A stretch of DNA of 64,000 nucleotides from Streptomyces sp. JB150 (GTDB taxonomy: Bacteria; Actinomycetota; Actinomycetes; Streptomycetales; Streptomycetaceae), in contig NZ_CP049780.1 in assembly GCF_011193355.1 (NCBI RefSeq), forward strand, positions 2,782,169-2,846,168, read 5' to 3'. The notes beneath the pieces are model-generated. The model saw only the letters and a list, made by a program, of their open reading frames with translations, was not told where the DNA came from and made no database searches. The translations under genes were made by a program, and so were the position numbers. Below are positions 43,108-52,215 of this stretch, one piece after another (position 1 is the stretch's first letter; the number at the start of each line of letters is the position of its first letter).

Positions 43108-43662
43108 ATGAGCGAAGAGCGCCCCAGCCACGACGCGGCTCGGGACCAGGCGCCCGACGACCAGCGCTCGCCGGGCGACCCCGACGCCTGGGCGACCGCC
43201 TGCGCCGAGGACCTGGAGGCCGAGAAGGCCCGCCGCCGGGACCGGCGGACGCCGCCGCCCGGCTCCGCCGCCGAGGAGCTGCGCAAGTTCGTCGACACCG
43301 CCCTGGACAAGCTGGCCGGACTCCAGTCGCCGCTGCTCGGAGCGGTCGGCGGACCCGCCGCCCAGCAGGTGGTGCAGCAGGTCGTCGAGCAGGCCAAGGC
43401 GGCCGTCGAACCGGTCATCGAACGCAACCCGGACGTCTTCGACCACCTGGCCGCCGCCGGCCAGGAACTCCTCGCCGCCTACCGCTCCGCCGTCCAGGCC
43501 CAGGAGCGCCGCTGGACCGGCGGCACCGCGGACGTGCCGCGCACTCCGGGCAGCGAGGGCACCGGAAAGCCGGACGGGACGGACGGGACCGAAGGCCCCT
43601 CCGACCACCGCCGCGACCCCGGTGAGGACAGCGGTCCGGGACAACGCATCGACCTCGACTAG
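43108..43662 (+). CDS. DUF5304-like acidic/charged protein upstream of glkA
   Basis: A 184-residue hydrophilic protein with a charged start, a central helical region (AEELRKFVDTALDKLAG, VVQQVVEQAKAAVEPVI) and a low-complexity Gly/Asp/Pro tail (GTGKPDGTDGTEG). No catalytic motif or membrane helix. It is the conserved small gene before glucokinase in streptomycetes and probably shares its transcript (54-base gap). Function unknown; CAGGAG precedes the ATG. Confidence 0.8.
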   Translation: MSEERPSHDAARDQAPDDQRSPGDPDAWATACAEDLEAEKARRRDRRTPPPGSAAEELRKFVDTALDKLAGLQSPLLGAVGGPAAQQVVQQVVEQAKAAVEPVIERNPDVFDHLAAAGQELLAAYRSAVQAQERRWTGGTADVPRTPGSEGTGKPDGTDGTEGPSDHRRDPGEDSGPGQRIDLD

Positions 43663-43716
43663 AGCGGGCTCGGGTACGGTTGGCCGTAGCGGGGCTCGAC
43701 CGAAACTGAGGGATTC

Positions 43717-44670
43717 ATGGGACTCACCATCGGCGTCGACATCGGCGGCACGAAGATCGCGGCCGGCGTGGTCGACGAGGAAGGCAACATCCTCTCGACT
43801 CACAAGGTGCCGACCCCGGGCACGCCCGAGGGCATCGTGGACGCGATCGCCTCGGCGGTGGAGGGTGCGCGCGCGGGGCACGAGATCACCGGCGTGGGCA
43901 TCGGCGCCGCCGGCTACGTCAACCGCCAGCGCTCGACGGTCTACTTCGCACCGAACATCGACTGGCGCAACGAGCCGCTGAAGGAGAAGGTCGAGGCGCG
44001 CGTGGGCCTCCCGGTCGTCGTCGAGAACGACGCCAACGCGGCCGCCTGGGGCGAGTACAAGTTCGGCGCGGGCAAGGGCCACCGCAACGTCATCTGCATC
44101 ACCCTCGGCACCGGCCTCGGCGGCGGCATCATCATCGGCAACAAGCTGCGCCGCGGCCACTTCGGCGTGGCCGCCGAGTTCGGCCACATCCGGATGGTGC
44201 CGGACGGCCTGCTGTGCGGCTGCGGCTCGCAGGGCTGCTGGGAGCAGTACGCCTCCGGCCGCGCCCTCGTCCGCTACGCCAAGCAGCGCGCCAACGCCAC
44301 CCCGGAGCGCGCCGAGGTGCTGCTCTCGCTCGGCGACGGCACCCCCGACGGCATCGAGGGCAAGCACATCTCCATGGCCGCCCGCCAGGGCGACCCGGTC
44401 GCCGTGGACTCCTACCGCGAGCTGGCCCGCTGGGCCGGCGCCGGCCTCGCCGACCTCGCGTCGCTGTTCGACCCCTCCGCGTTCATCGTCGGCGGCGGTC
44501 TGTCGGACGAGGGCGAGCTGGTGCTCGACCCGATCCGCAAGTCGTACAAGCGGTGGCTGGTGGGCGGCAACTGGCGTCCGGTCGCCGACGTGATCGCCGC
44601 GCAGCTGGGGAACAAGGCGGGGCTGGTGGGCGCGGCCGACCTGGCCCGGGAGCCCGACCCGATCATGTGA
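43717..44670 (+). CDS. glkA: ROK-family glucokinase
   Basis: A 317-residue ATP-glucose phosphotransferase. N-terminal phosphate loop GVDIGGTKIAAG, substrate motif VVENDANAAAWGE, LGTGLGGGI, and the ROK zinc site GHIRMVPDGLLCGCGSQGCWEQYASG (His plus three Cys). In S. coelicolor the orthologue phosphorylates glucose and also mediates carbon catabolite repression. Size and motifs are intact, so both roles are plausible here. The start is ATG 43717. Confidence 0.96.
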   Translation: MGLTIGVDIGGTKIAAGVVDEEGNILSTHKVPTPGTPEGIVDAIASAVEGARAGHEITGVGIGAAGYVNRQRSTVYFAPNIDWRNEPLKEKVEARVGLPVVVENDANAAAWGEYKFGAGKGHRNVICITLGTGLGGGIIIGNKLRRGHFGVAAEFGHIRMVPDGLLCGCGSQGCWEQYASGRALVRYAKQRANATPERAEVLLSLGDGTPDGIEGKHISMAARQGDPVAVDSYRELARWAGAGLADLASLFDPSAFIVGGGLSDEGELVLDPIRKSYKRWLVGGNWRPVADVIAAQLGNKAGLVGAADLAREPDPIM

Positions 44671-44724
44671 GGGCGGTTCACCGCAGGGGGCCGCGCGATC
44701 CGGGCCGCGGGTGAGCCGTGGCCT

Positions 44725-44755
44725 GTCGCGCGGTTCCCCGTGCCCCGCGGGCGCC
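44725..44755 (+). repeat. dispersed Streptomyces-type intergenic repeat
   Basis: GTCGCGCGGTTCCCCG-TGCCCC-GCGGGCGCC, resembling 28316-28348. It follows glkA and may serve as terminator. Confidence 0.5.
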
Positions 44756-44764
44756 TTCCGGGCG

Positions 44765-44770
44765 TAAGTT
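44765..44770 (+). promoter_or_regulatory. predicted -10 (leaderless) for the EEP-family gene
   Basis: TAAGTT lies 6 bases before the ATG at 44777; no ribosome site is visible. Confidence 0.4.
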
Positions 44771-44776
44771 CTGGGC

Positions 44777-45535
44777 ATGGCCCATCCGATGCCGTTGCTG
44801 CCCGACTCCCGTACCGAACCCGACGGTTCCGCCGTCGTCCGCGTCCTCGGCTACAACATCCGGTCGATGCGGGACGACACCGACGCGCTCGCCCGGGTGA
44901 TTGCCGCCTGCGCCCCGGACCTGGTCCTGGTGCAGGAAGCGCCCCGCTTCTTCCGCTGGCGCAAGAAGCTGGCCCGGCTCGCCCGCGCCGCCGACCTCGT
45001 GATCCTCTCCGGTGGCGGAACGGCCGCCGGACCGGCCCTGCTGTGCTCGCTGCGGGCCACCGTCGAGCGCACCGAGGACGTCCTGCTGCCGCTCACCCCC
45101 GGTCTGCACCGGCGCGGGCTCGCCACCGCCGTCGTACGGTTCGCGGGCGCCCGCCTGGGGGTGGTGAGCTGCCACCTCAGCCTGCGCCAGGACGAGCGCT
45201 ACGCGCAGGGCGGCATGGTGCTCGACCGGCTCGCCGCGCTGGGCGTCGAGCACGCCGTCGTCGGCGGGGACGTCAACGAGCGCCCCGGCGGCCGGACCTT
45301 CCGGCGGCTCGCCGCCGAACTCCAGGACTGCTGGGCCACCAGCCCCTGGGGCGGCGAGTTCACCTCCACCCCCGCCGCGCCGCACCAGCGCATCGACGCG
45401 ATCTTCGCGACCAAGGGCGTCGAGGTGCTGGGCTGCGGGGTGCCCCTCGGCCACCCCGGCGTCTCGGAGGACGACCTGAGGGCGGCCACGGACCACCTCC
45501 CGGTCCTGGCCGCCCTCAGAATCCCGGCGGGCTGA
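44777..45535 (+). CDS. endonuclease/exonuclease/phosphatase-family protein
   Basis: A 252-residue EEP-fold hydrolase: VRVLGYNIRSMRDD (Asn), DLVLVQEAPRFF (catalytic metal Glu), VVSCHLSL (His), VVGGDVNERP (DxN) and the terminal ATDHLPVLA (DH pair). It cleaves phosphodiesters; nuclease, sphingomyelinase-like or inositol phosphatase roles are all possible. There is no signal peptide, so it is probably cytoplasmic. Confidence 0.88.
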   Translation: MAHPMPLLPDSRTEPDGSAVVRVLGYNIRSMRDDTDALARVIAACAPDLVLVQEAPRFFRWRKKLARLARAADLVILSGGGTAAGPALLCSLRATVERTEDVLLPLTPGLHRRGLATAVVRFAGARLGVVSCHLSLRQDERYAQGGMVLDRLAALGVEHAVVGGDVNERPGGRTFRRLAAELQDCWATSPWGGEFTSTPAAPHQRIDAIFATKGVEVLGCGVPLGHPGVSEDDLRAATDHLPVLAALRIPAG

Positions 45536-45567
45536 CGGGCCGCCCTCGGAATGCGGGGGACCGACCC

Positions 45568-46278
45568 TCAGACGACCGCGCCGCGGCCCGGGTCGTCGTC
45601 GTCCTCGTCGTCCGGGCGCATCCGCATGACCAGCGTGGCGAAGCCGCCGAGGAAGCCGCCGATGCCGAGGGTGGAGAGCCACCAGGTCATGTCCCAGCCG
45701 AACAGGACGGCGAGCAGGAGCAGCACCGGACCGCCGATCACCGCCAGCCAGGCGAACTTGGCGGTCGCGTCGGCGGCGGGCAGCGGGGGCGGCTCCGGCG
45801 GGACGAAATGGCCCTCGTCGCCGTCGTCCCCGTCGTCTGCCTCACCGGGGTGCCCCTCGGCCGGCTCGCGCAGGGTGTAGTCGCGCGGGCCGCCGCCGCC
45901 GACGCCGGGGGCGAAGGAGACGGAGCTGCCCAGCGGCCTCGGCGCCTCCTCCTCCGGTGCGTCCTTCTTCGGTACCTCCGTCTTCGGCGCGATCTTCTCC
46001 GGGGCGTCCGTCCTCGTCGTCCCGTCCCCGCCGTCGTTCGGCTCGGCCTCCAGCAGCGCCAGGTCCTCCACCGACTTGAACGGCTTGGCGCCCGGCGGGT
46101 CCGGCGGCTCCTCGCCGTACCCGGCGACGATCGCGGCCCAGGCGGCCTCCTCGTCCAACGGCACCGACTGCTCCCCGGACCCGCCGTCCGGGCGGCCCGC
46201 GCCGCCGTCCCGGGCCCCCGCGCGCTCGGGCTCCTCCCGGCGTTCGCGGTCCTCGCGCTCCGAGTCGTGCTCAGCCAC
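45568..46278 (-). CDS. acidic membrane protein of unknown function
   Basis: A 236-residue protein. The first ~165 residues are highly charged and disordered-looking (EREDRERREEPER). Two transmembrane helices follow (WLAVIGGPVLLLLAVLFGW and WLSTLGIGGFLGGFATLVM), then a short tail of seven acidic residues. The GTG start at 46278 lies inside the end of the alpha/beta hydrolase gene with an 8-base overlap, so translation is coupled. Known from many streptomycetes as a hypothetical protein. I cannot assign a function. Confidence 0.8.
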   Translation of the reverse strand: MAEHDSEREDRERREEPERAGARDGGAGRPDGGSGEQSVPLDEEAAWAAIVAGYGEEPPDPPGAKPFKSVEDLALLEAEPNDGGDGTTRTDAPEKIAPKTEVPKKDAPEEEAPRPLGSSVSFAPGVGGGGPRDYTLREPAEGHPGEADDGDDGDEGHFVPPEPPPLPAADATAKFAWLAVIGGPVLLLLAVLFGWDMTWWLSTLGIGGFLGGFATLVMRMRPDDEDDDDPGRGAVV

Positions 46279-47056
46279 CTGTGGCCGTCCCTTCCTTGCC
46301 GGCGCCGACACTGGGTGCGAGCCGGCCGATGAACGCCAGGCTTTCCTCGAAGATCCGGTCCGCGTCGTGGTCCAACGTCGCCACGTGGTAGCTCTGTTCC
46401 AGCAGCAGCTCGGTGACGTCCGTGGACGACACCCGGCTGAGGACACGGGCCGAGTCGGCGGGCGGCACCACATGGTCCTGCGGGCTGCGCAGCAGCAGAA
46501 GCGGCTGGGTCACTCGCGGCAGTTCGCGGTCGACGATCCGGAAGAAGGCCCGCAGGGAGTGCGCCGCGTGCAGCGGCACCCGGTCGTAGCCGATCTCCAC
46601 GCTGCCCGGCTTGGCGATGTCGCTGGCGATGCCGCGGGTGGTGCGGACCAGGTGGCGGGCGACCGGCAGGGCGTACGCGGACAGGCCGTGCACCCTGTTC
46701 GCCGGGTTGACGACGACCACGCCGCTGATCGCGTCGCCGTGCCGGGCGGCGAGCCGCAGCGCGAGGGCGCCGCCCATGGACAGCCCCGCCACGAACACCG
46801 TGGCGCAGCGCCGGCGCAGGGCGCCCAGCTCGCGGTCCACCTCCGCGTACCAGTCCTGCCAGCCGGTGAGCTGCATGTCCTCCCAGCGGGAGCCGTGCCC
46901 GGGGAGCAGCGGCAGGGTGACGGTCAGGCCGCGGTCGGCGAGATACTCCGCCCAGGGGCGCAGCGACTGCGGGGAACCGGTGAAGCCGTGGCAGAGCAGG
47001 ACGCCGGCCTCTCCGCCCTCGTGGCGGTACGGCTCGGCTCCAGGAAGGACCGGCAC
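46271..47056 (-). CDS. alpha/beta hydrolase (monoacylglycerol lipase/esterase-like)
   Basis: A 261-residue serine hydrolase: oxyanion region VLLCHGFTGSPQS, nucleophile elbow VAGLSMGGALAL, Asp in LLLRSPQDHVVP and His in QSYHVATLDHD. The size and HGFTGSP motif fit est30-like carboxylesterases and monoacylglycerol lipases. GTG 47056 is chosen because AGGAG lies 7 bases upstream; the ATG at 47074 lacks a ribosome site. The acyltransferase gene is divergent, so lipid turnover is a reasonable context. Confidence 0.88.
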   Translation of the reverse strand: MPVLPGAEPYRHEGGEAGVLLCHGFTGSPQSLRPWAEYLADRGLTVTLPLLPGHGSRWEDMQLTGWQDWYAEVDRELGALRRRCATVFVAGLSMGGALALRLAARHGDAISGVVVVNPANRVHGLSAYALPVARHLVRTTRGIASDIAKPGSVEIGYDRVPLHAAHSLRAFFRIVDRELPRVTQPLLLLRSPQDHVVPPADSARVLSRVSSTDVTELLLEQSYHVATLDHDADRIFEESLAFIGRLAPSVGAGKEGTATGG

Positions 47057-47229
47057 CTTCGGTCTCCTGTTCATCTCAGGGGTCTTGAGTCAAGGGGCGT
47101 GAAGCGAGTGCAGGTGTGCTTCACCGTACGCGACGGCACTGACACCGACCAGGGCCGCCGGGCCCTCGGGGCATACCGGGCCCGGCCCGTCGGGTTAAGG
47201 TCTGTTCGACAGACACAGGAGGCACTCGG

Positions 47230-48021
47230 TTGTTGTACGGCGCGATGAAGGTCACCATCGGAGGGTCGCTGAAGCTCGTCTTCAGGCCCTGGGTGGAGGG
47301 CCTGGAGAACGTTCCCGCCGAGGGCCCGGCGATCCTCGCGAGCAATCACCTGTCCTTCTCGGACTCCTTCTTCCTGCCGGCGGTGCTCGACCGGAAGGTC
47401 ACCTTCATCGCGAAGGCCGAGTACTTCACGACGCCCGGCGTCAAGGGACGGCTGACCGCCGCGTTCTTCAAGGGCGTCGGCCAGCTCCCGGTGGACCGCT
47501 CCGGCGCGCGCGGCGCGGGCGAGGCGGCCGTCCGCAGCGGCATCGAGGTGATCGAGCGCGGCGAGCTGTTCGGGATCTACCCGGAGGGCACCCGCTCGCC
47601 CGACGGGCGGCTCTACCGCGGCAAGCCGGGCGGCCTGGCGCGCGTGGCGCTCGCCACCGGCGCGCCCGTCATCCCGGTCGCCATGATCGACACGGAGAAG
47701 ATCCAGCCGCCCGGCAAGGTGGTGCCCAAGGTCATGCGGCCCGGCATCCGCATCGGCAAGCCGCTGGACTTCAGCCGCTACCAGGGCATGGAACACGACC
47801 GGTTCGTGCTCCGCGCGGTGACCGACGAGGTCATGTACGAGATCATGAAGCTGTCCGGCCAGGAGTACGTCGACATCTACGCGACCGCCGCCAAGCGGCA
47901 GATCGCGGAGGCGGCGAAGGCCGAGAAGGAGGCCGCGAAGGCGGCCAGGGCCGCGCTCGCGCAGGCCGAGAAGGAACAGGCCGAGAAGGAGAAGGCGCAC
48001 CGGGAGCAGACGGACCGGTGA
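47230..48021 (+). CDS. 1-acyl-sn-glycerol-3-phosphate acyltransferase (PlsC-like)
   Basis: A 263-residue membrane-associated acyltransferase. HX4D motif in SNHLSFSDSFFLP, then FIAKAEYF, and the glycerophosphate-binding IYPEGTRSPDG. It transfers acyl chains to lysophosphatidate or a related acceptor. The C-terminus is an Ala/Lys/Glu helix (AEAAKAEKEAAKAARAALA), unusual but common in streptomycete homologues. The TTG start at 47230 has an ideal AGGAGG 7 bases upstream. Confidence 0.9.
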   Translation: MLYGAMKVTIGGSLKLVFRPWVEGLENVPAEGPAILASNHLSFSDSFFLPAVLDRKVTFIAKAEYFTTPGVKGRLTAAFFKGVGQLPVDRSGARGAGEAAVRSGIEVIERGELFGIYPEGTRSPDGRLYRGKPGGLARVALATGAPVIPVAMIDTEKIQPPGKVVPKVMRPGIRIGKPLDFSRYQGMEHDRFVLRAVTDEVMYEIMKLSGQEYVDIYATAAKRQIAEAAKAEKEAAKAARAALAQAEKEQAEKEKAHREQTDR

Positions 48022-48067
48022 CGGTCCGGTCCCCGGACGGGCACGTCCGGGGCGGGGGCGGGGGGAC

Positions 48068-49297
48068 ATGGCCAGGCGCGAGAGAGTCATGAGGATGTCG
48101 GTCGAGCAGCCGCTGTGGCGTGCCCTGGCCGGCTACCGGGTGCTGACCATGCTGTACGCGGTCGGCTTGTTCTGCACCGCCTACGACGAGTTCGCCCGCC
48201 CCTGGGTCGCCGTCGCCTTCTACGCCGTCCTCGCCGTGTGGACCCTGGCGACCCTGCCCAAGGTCGCGGGCGAGGCGGCCTGCACCAAGCGGTTCCTCGC
48301 CGTCGACCTCACCATCGCCGTCACCGGCATCCTGCTCACCCTCGTCGCCGACACCCAGGAGCGCATCCACGACGGCGGCCCGACCCTGCCGTCGATATGG
48401 ACCGCCGGTTCCGTCCTCGCCTTCGCCATCAAGGGCGGCTGGCGGTGGGCGGCCGTCGCCTCCACCGCGGTCGCCGTCGCCAACCTGGTCGAACGCGGCG
48501 CCCCGGTCCGCGACACCGTCCACAACGTGATCCTGGTCTGGGTCGCCTCCATCGCCATCGGCTACGTCGTCGAGGTCGCCCGCGCCTCCGAGCGCACCCT
48601 CGCGCGCGCCCTGGAGATCGAGGCCGCGACCCGGGAGCGGGAGCGGCTGGCCCGCGACATCCACGACAGCGTGCTGCAGGTGCTGGCCATGGTGAAGCGC
48701 CGCGGGGCCGCCCTCGGCGGTGAGGCCGCCGAGCTGGGGCGCCTCGCCGGGGAGCAGGAGGTGGCGCTGCGCACCCTGGTCTCCGGTGGCCTGGTCCCGG
48801 TCTCCCGCGTCTCGGAGGACACCGCCCAGGGCGCGGTCGTCCGGACGGTGGAGGAGCCCGACGACCCCGAGGCGCCGGTCGATCTGCGCGCGCTGCTGAT
48901 GCCGTACGCCGGCGCCCGGGTCAGCGTCGCCGAACCCGGCGCCCCGGTCACCCTGCCGGCGAACGCCGCGCGGGAGCTGGCCGCGGCCGTCGGCGCCGCC
49001 CTGGACAACGTGGCGCGGCACGCGGGCGAGCACGCGCGCGCGTGGCTCCTCATCGAGGATTGGCCGGACGAGGTGATCGTGACCGTACGGGACGACGGTC
49101 CGGGCATCCCCGAGGGACGGCTCGCGCAGGCCGAGGGCGAGGGACGGATGGGCGTGGCCCTGTCCATCCGCGGCCGGCTGCGCGACCTGGGCGGCAGCGC
49201 CGAGCTGGTGTCCACGCCCGGCCAGGGCACCGAGGTGGAACTGCGGGTTCCGAAGAGCGGGACGACGAGCGAGACGACGGCACGGGGGAGACGATGA
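48068..49297 (+). CDS. macS: sensor histidine kinase MacS-like
   Basis: A 409-residue NarL-type sensor. About five hydrophobic segments in the first 170 residues form a membrane sensor without a large loop. The dimerisation box ERERLARDIHDSVLQVLAMV carries the phospho-His. The HATPase domain has ALDNVARHAG and VRDDGPGIPEGR. Its place beside pfkA and plsC-like genes and its partner identify it with MacS of S. coelicolor, where MacRS affects morphology and actinorhodin. The stop overlaps macR by four bases. Confidence 0.88.
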   Translation: MARRERVMRMSVEQPLWRALAGYRVLTMLYAVGLFCTAYDEFARPWVAVAFYAVLAVWTLATLPKVAGEAACTKRFLAVDLTIAVTGILLTLVADTQERIHDGGPTLPSIWTAGSVLAFAIKGGWRWAAVASTAVAVANLVERGAPVRDTVHNVILVWVASIAIGYVVEVARASERTLARALEIEAATRERERLARDIHDSVLQVLAMVKRRGAALGGEAAELGRLAGEQEVALRTLVSGGLVPVSRVSEDTAQGAVVRTVEEPDDPEAPVDLRALLMPYAGARVSVAEPGAPVTLPANAARELAAAVGAALDNVARHAGEHARAWLLIEDWPDEVIVTVRDDGPGIPEGRLAQAEGEGRMGVALSIRGRLRDLGGSAELVSTPGQGTEVELRVPKSGTTSETTARGRR

Positions 49298-49968
49298 GCG
49301 AGCAGCGGCCGATCAAGGTGATGGTGGTCGACGACCACCCCATGTGGCGCGACGCGGTCGCCCGTGACCTGACCGAGCACGGCTTCGAGGTGGTGGCCAC
49401 CGCGGGCGACGGCGAGCAGGCCGTGCGCCGTGCCCGGGCCGCCGCCCCCGACGTGCTCGTCCTCGACCTGAACCTGCCCGCCAAGCCCGGCGTGCAGGTC
49501 TGCAAGGAGGTCGTCGCCGCCGACCCCGGCCTGCGCGTGCTGGTGCTGTCCGCGAGCGGTGAGCACGCCGACGTGCTGGAGGCGGTCAAGTCCGGCGCCA
49601 CCGGCTACCTGCTGAAGTCGGCGTCCACCGAGGAACTGCTGGACGCGGTGCGCCGCACCGCCGCCGGCGACCCGGTGTTCACGCCGGGCCTGGCGGGCCT
49701 GGTCCTCGGCGAGTACCGGCGGCTGGCCTCCGAGCCCGCGCCCGCTCCCGACACCGACCGGCCGGGCGCGCCCCGCCTGACCGAGCGGGAGACGGAGGTG
49801 CTGCGCCTGGTCGCCAAGGGCCTGAGCTACAAGCAGATCGCCGAACGCCTCGTCATCTCCCACCGCACGGTGCAGAACCACGTCCAGAACACCCTCGGCA
49901 AGCTCCAGCTGCACAACCGCGTGGAGCTGGTGCGGTACGCCATAGAGCGCGGCCTGGACGAGGAGTAG
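49294..49968 (+). CDS. macR: LuxR-family response regulator MacR-like
   Basis: A 224-residue regulator: receiver with VMVVDDHPMWRDA and phospho-Asp in VLVLDLNLPAKPG; LuxR helix-turn-helix at the end (LTERETEVLRLVAKGLS, YKQIAERLVISHRTVQNHV). ATG 49294 overlaps the kinase stop, with GGGGGAG upstream. Targets of the S. coelicolor orthologue are membrane and lipoprotein genes; conservation here is inferred. Confidence 0.9.
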   Translation: MSEQRPIKVMVVDDHPMWRDAVARDLTEHGFEVVATAGDGEQAVRRARAAAPDVLVLDLNLPAKPGVQVCKEVVAADPGLRVLVLSASGEHADVLEAVKSGATGYLLKSASTEELLDAVRRTAAGDPVFTPGLAGLVLGEYRRLASEPAPAPDTDRPGAPRLTERETEVLRLVAKGLSYKQIAERLVISHRTVQNHVQNTLGKLQLHNRVELVRYAIERGLDEE

Positions 49969-50126
49969 CGCCGGGGCCGCGGTTCGGCCGACCGGCTGAC
50001 ACCGCACCGGAACCGCCCTCCCGGACCCTGCCGAAGTGACCTGGGTCACCCCTAGCCTGCTGATGCGGAACACCGCACCGCACACCGCACGGCACGGCTC
50101 ACGGCAACCCGGCGAAGGGACTTTCC

Positions 50127-51155
50127 ATGCGGGTCGGAGTACTGACCGGAGGCGGCGACTGCCCCGGGCTCAACGCCGTCATCCGGGGCATCGTCCGCAA
50201 GGGCGTGCAGAGTTACGGCTACGACTTCACCGGCTACCGGGACGGCTGGCGCGGCCCCCTGGAGGGCGACGTCACCCCCCTGGACATCCCCGCCGTGCGC
50301 GGCATCCTCCCGCGCGGCGGCACCATCCTCGGCTCCTCGCGCACCAACCCGCTCAAGGACGACGACGGCGTCCGCCGGATCCGCGGGAACCTCGCGAAAC
50401 AGGGGGTGGACGCGCTGATCGTGATCGGCGGCGAGGACACCCTCGGGGTCGCCGCCCGGCTGCACGGCGAGTACGGGATCCCCTGCGTGGGCGTCCCGAA
50501 GACGATAGACAACGACCTGTCCGCCACCGACTACACCTTCGGCTTCGACACGGCCGTCTCCATCGCCACCGAGGCCATCGACCGGCTGCACACCACCGCC
50601 GAGTCCCATATGCGCGTCCTGGTGGTGGAGGTGATGGGCCGTCACACCGGCTGGATCGCCCTGCACTCCGGGCTGGCCGGTGGCGCCAACGTCATCCTCA
50701 TCCCCGAGCAGCGCTTCGACGTCGACCAGGTGTGCGCGTGGGTCACCTCCCGGTTCCGGGCGTCGTACGCGCCGATCGTGGTCGTCGCCGAGGGCGCCGT
50801 GCCGAAGGACGGCGCCATGGTGCTCAAGGACGGGACGCTGGACTCCTTCGGGCACGTGCGGCTGTCCGGCGTCGGCGAGTGGCTGGCCAAGGAGATCGAG
50901 AGCCGCACCGGCAAGGAGGCCCGGACGACCGTCCTCGGCCATGTGCAGCGCGGCGGCACGCCCAGCGCCTTCGACCGGTGGCTCGCCACCCGCTTCGGAC
51001 TGCACGCCATCGACTGCGTCCGCGACGGCGACTTCGGCAGCATGGTCGCCCTGCGCGGCACGGACATCGTCCGCGTGCCCCTCGCCGAGGCGACCGCCCG
51101 GCTCAAACGAGTGAAGCCGGAACTCTACGAGGAGGTCGGGGTGTTCTTCGGCTGA
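50127..51155 (+). CDS. pfkA: 6-phosphofructokinase
   Basis: A 342-residue group III-type PFK. Nucleotide loop GVLTGGGDCPGLNAVIRG, substrate motifs VPKTIDNDLSATDYTFGFDTA and EVMGRHTGWIALHSG. The selectivity segment is GGEDTLG. In this group the phosphoryl donor (ATP or PPi) depends on the glycine after GG; the S. coelicolor enzyme of this type is ATP-dependent. It commits fructose-6-phosphate to glycolysis. Proximity to glkA (6 kb) groups sugar-phosphate genes here. AAGGGA precedes the ATG. Confidence 0.95.
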   Translation: MRVGVLTGGGDCPGLNAVIRGIVRKGVQSYGYDFTGYRDGWRGPLEGDVTPLDIPAVRGILPRGGTILGSSRTNPLKDDDGVRRIRGNLAKQGVDALIVIGGEDTLGVAARLHGEYGIPCVGVPKTIDNDLSATDYTFGFDTAVSIATEAIDRLHTTAESHMRVLVVEVMGRHTGWIALHSGLAGGANVILIPEQRFDVDQVCAWVTSRFRASYAPIVVVAEGAVPKDGAMVLKDGTLDSFGHVRLSGVGEWLAKEIESRTGKEARTTVLGHVQRGGTPSAFDRWLATRFGLHAIDCVRDGDFGSMVALRGTDIVRVPLAEATARLKRVKPELYEEVGVFFG

Positions 51156-51219
51156 CGGCCGAGCACGGCTATATTCACCGCAATCACCCCTTATGCGGTC
51201 ATAACCCTCGGAGGGCCTC

Positions 51220-52215
51220 GTGGAGATCCTGGCGTTCGGCGTGCAGGCCGACGAGAAGCCCCTGATCGAGGACGCGTTCCCGGACCCGTACCAGGTCCGC
51301 TGTCTGGACGTCTTCCTCAACGAGGACACCGCCCCCATCGCCGCCGGCTACGAGGCCGTCTCCACCAGCGTCAACGCCGACCTCGGCGCCCGCGTCCTGG
51401 AGATCCTCGCGGCCGGCGGCACCCGGATGATCGCCCAGCGCTCCACCGGCTTCAACAACGTCGACCTGCCGACCGCCGAACGCCTCGGCATGACCGTCGC
51501 CCGCGTCTCGTACTACTCGCCGTACGCGGTCGCCGAGTTCGCCTGGGCCCTCGCCCTGGCCGTCGACCGCCGTGTCGTCCGCGCCTCCACCCGCACCCGC
51601 GACTTCGACTTCCGCCTCGACGGGCTGATGGGCCGCGACCTGCACGGCCGTACCGCCGGCGTCCTCGGCACCGGCAAGATCGGCGAGGCGTTCGCCCGGA
51701 TCGCCCACGGCTTCGGCATGCGGCTGCTCGGCTGGGACATCGCCGAGAACCCCGCCTGCATGCAGCTGGGCATGGCGTACGTCCCCAGGGAACGGCTGCT
51801 CGCCGAGTCCGACCTGGTCACCCTGCACGTCCCGCTGATGCCGCAGACCCTGCACCTGATCGACGCCGCGGCGCTGAGGACGATGAAGGACGACGCGATC
51901 CTGGTGAACACCAGCCGCGGCGGCCTGATCGACACCGCGGCCCTCGTCACCGAGCTGCGCGAGGGCCGCTTCACGGGCGTCGGCCTCGACGTGTACGAGG
52001 CGGAGGCCGGGCTGTTCTTCCTCGACAAGTCCCTGGAGGCCGTCGGGGACGACACCCTGGCCCGCCTCGTCACCTTCCCGAACGTCCTGGTCACCTCCCA
52101 CCAGGCGTACTACACGCGGGACGCCGTCGGGCAGATCGCCGAGACGACCGCCCGCAACGTCCTCGACTACCGCGCGGGCCGCCGCTCGGAGAACGTGCTG
52201 GTGCCGCGCAGCTGA
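51220..52215 (+). CDS. D-isomer 2-hydroxyacid dehydrogenase (D-lactate dehydrogenase-like)
   Basis: A 331-residue NAD-dependent dehydrogenase. Rossmann loop GRTAGVLGTGKIGEAFARI, catalytic Arg in ILVNTSRGGLIDT, Glu in VGLDVYEAEAGLFF and His in VLVTSHQAYYT. The family interconverts pyruvate and D-lactate, with LdhA-type features such as DLPTAERLGMTVARVSYYSP. GTG start with CGGAGG 4 bases upstream. It is convergent with the trpEG gene, the two overlapping by 49 bases. Confidence 0.93.
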   Translation: MEILAFGVQADEKPLIEDAFPDPYQVRCLDVFLNEDTAPIAAGYEAVSTSVNADLGARVLEILAAGGTRMIAQRSTGFNNVDLPTAERLGMTVARVSYYSPYAVAEFAWALALAVDRRVVRASTRTRDFDFRLDGLMGRDLHGRTAGVLGTGKIGEAFARIAHGFGMRLLGWDIAENPACMQLGMAYVPRERLLAESDLVTLHVPLMPQTLHLIDAAALRTMKDDAILVNTSRGGLIDTAALVTELREGRFTGVGLDVYEAEAGLFFLDKSLEAVGDDTLARLVTFPNVLVTSHQAYYTRDAVGQIAETTARNVLDYRAGRRSENVLVPRS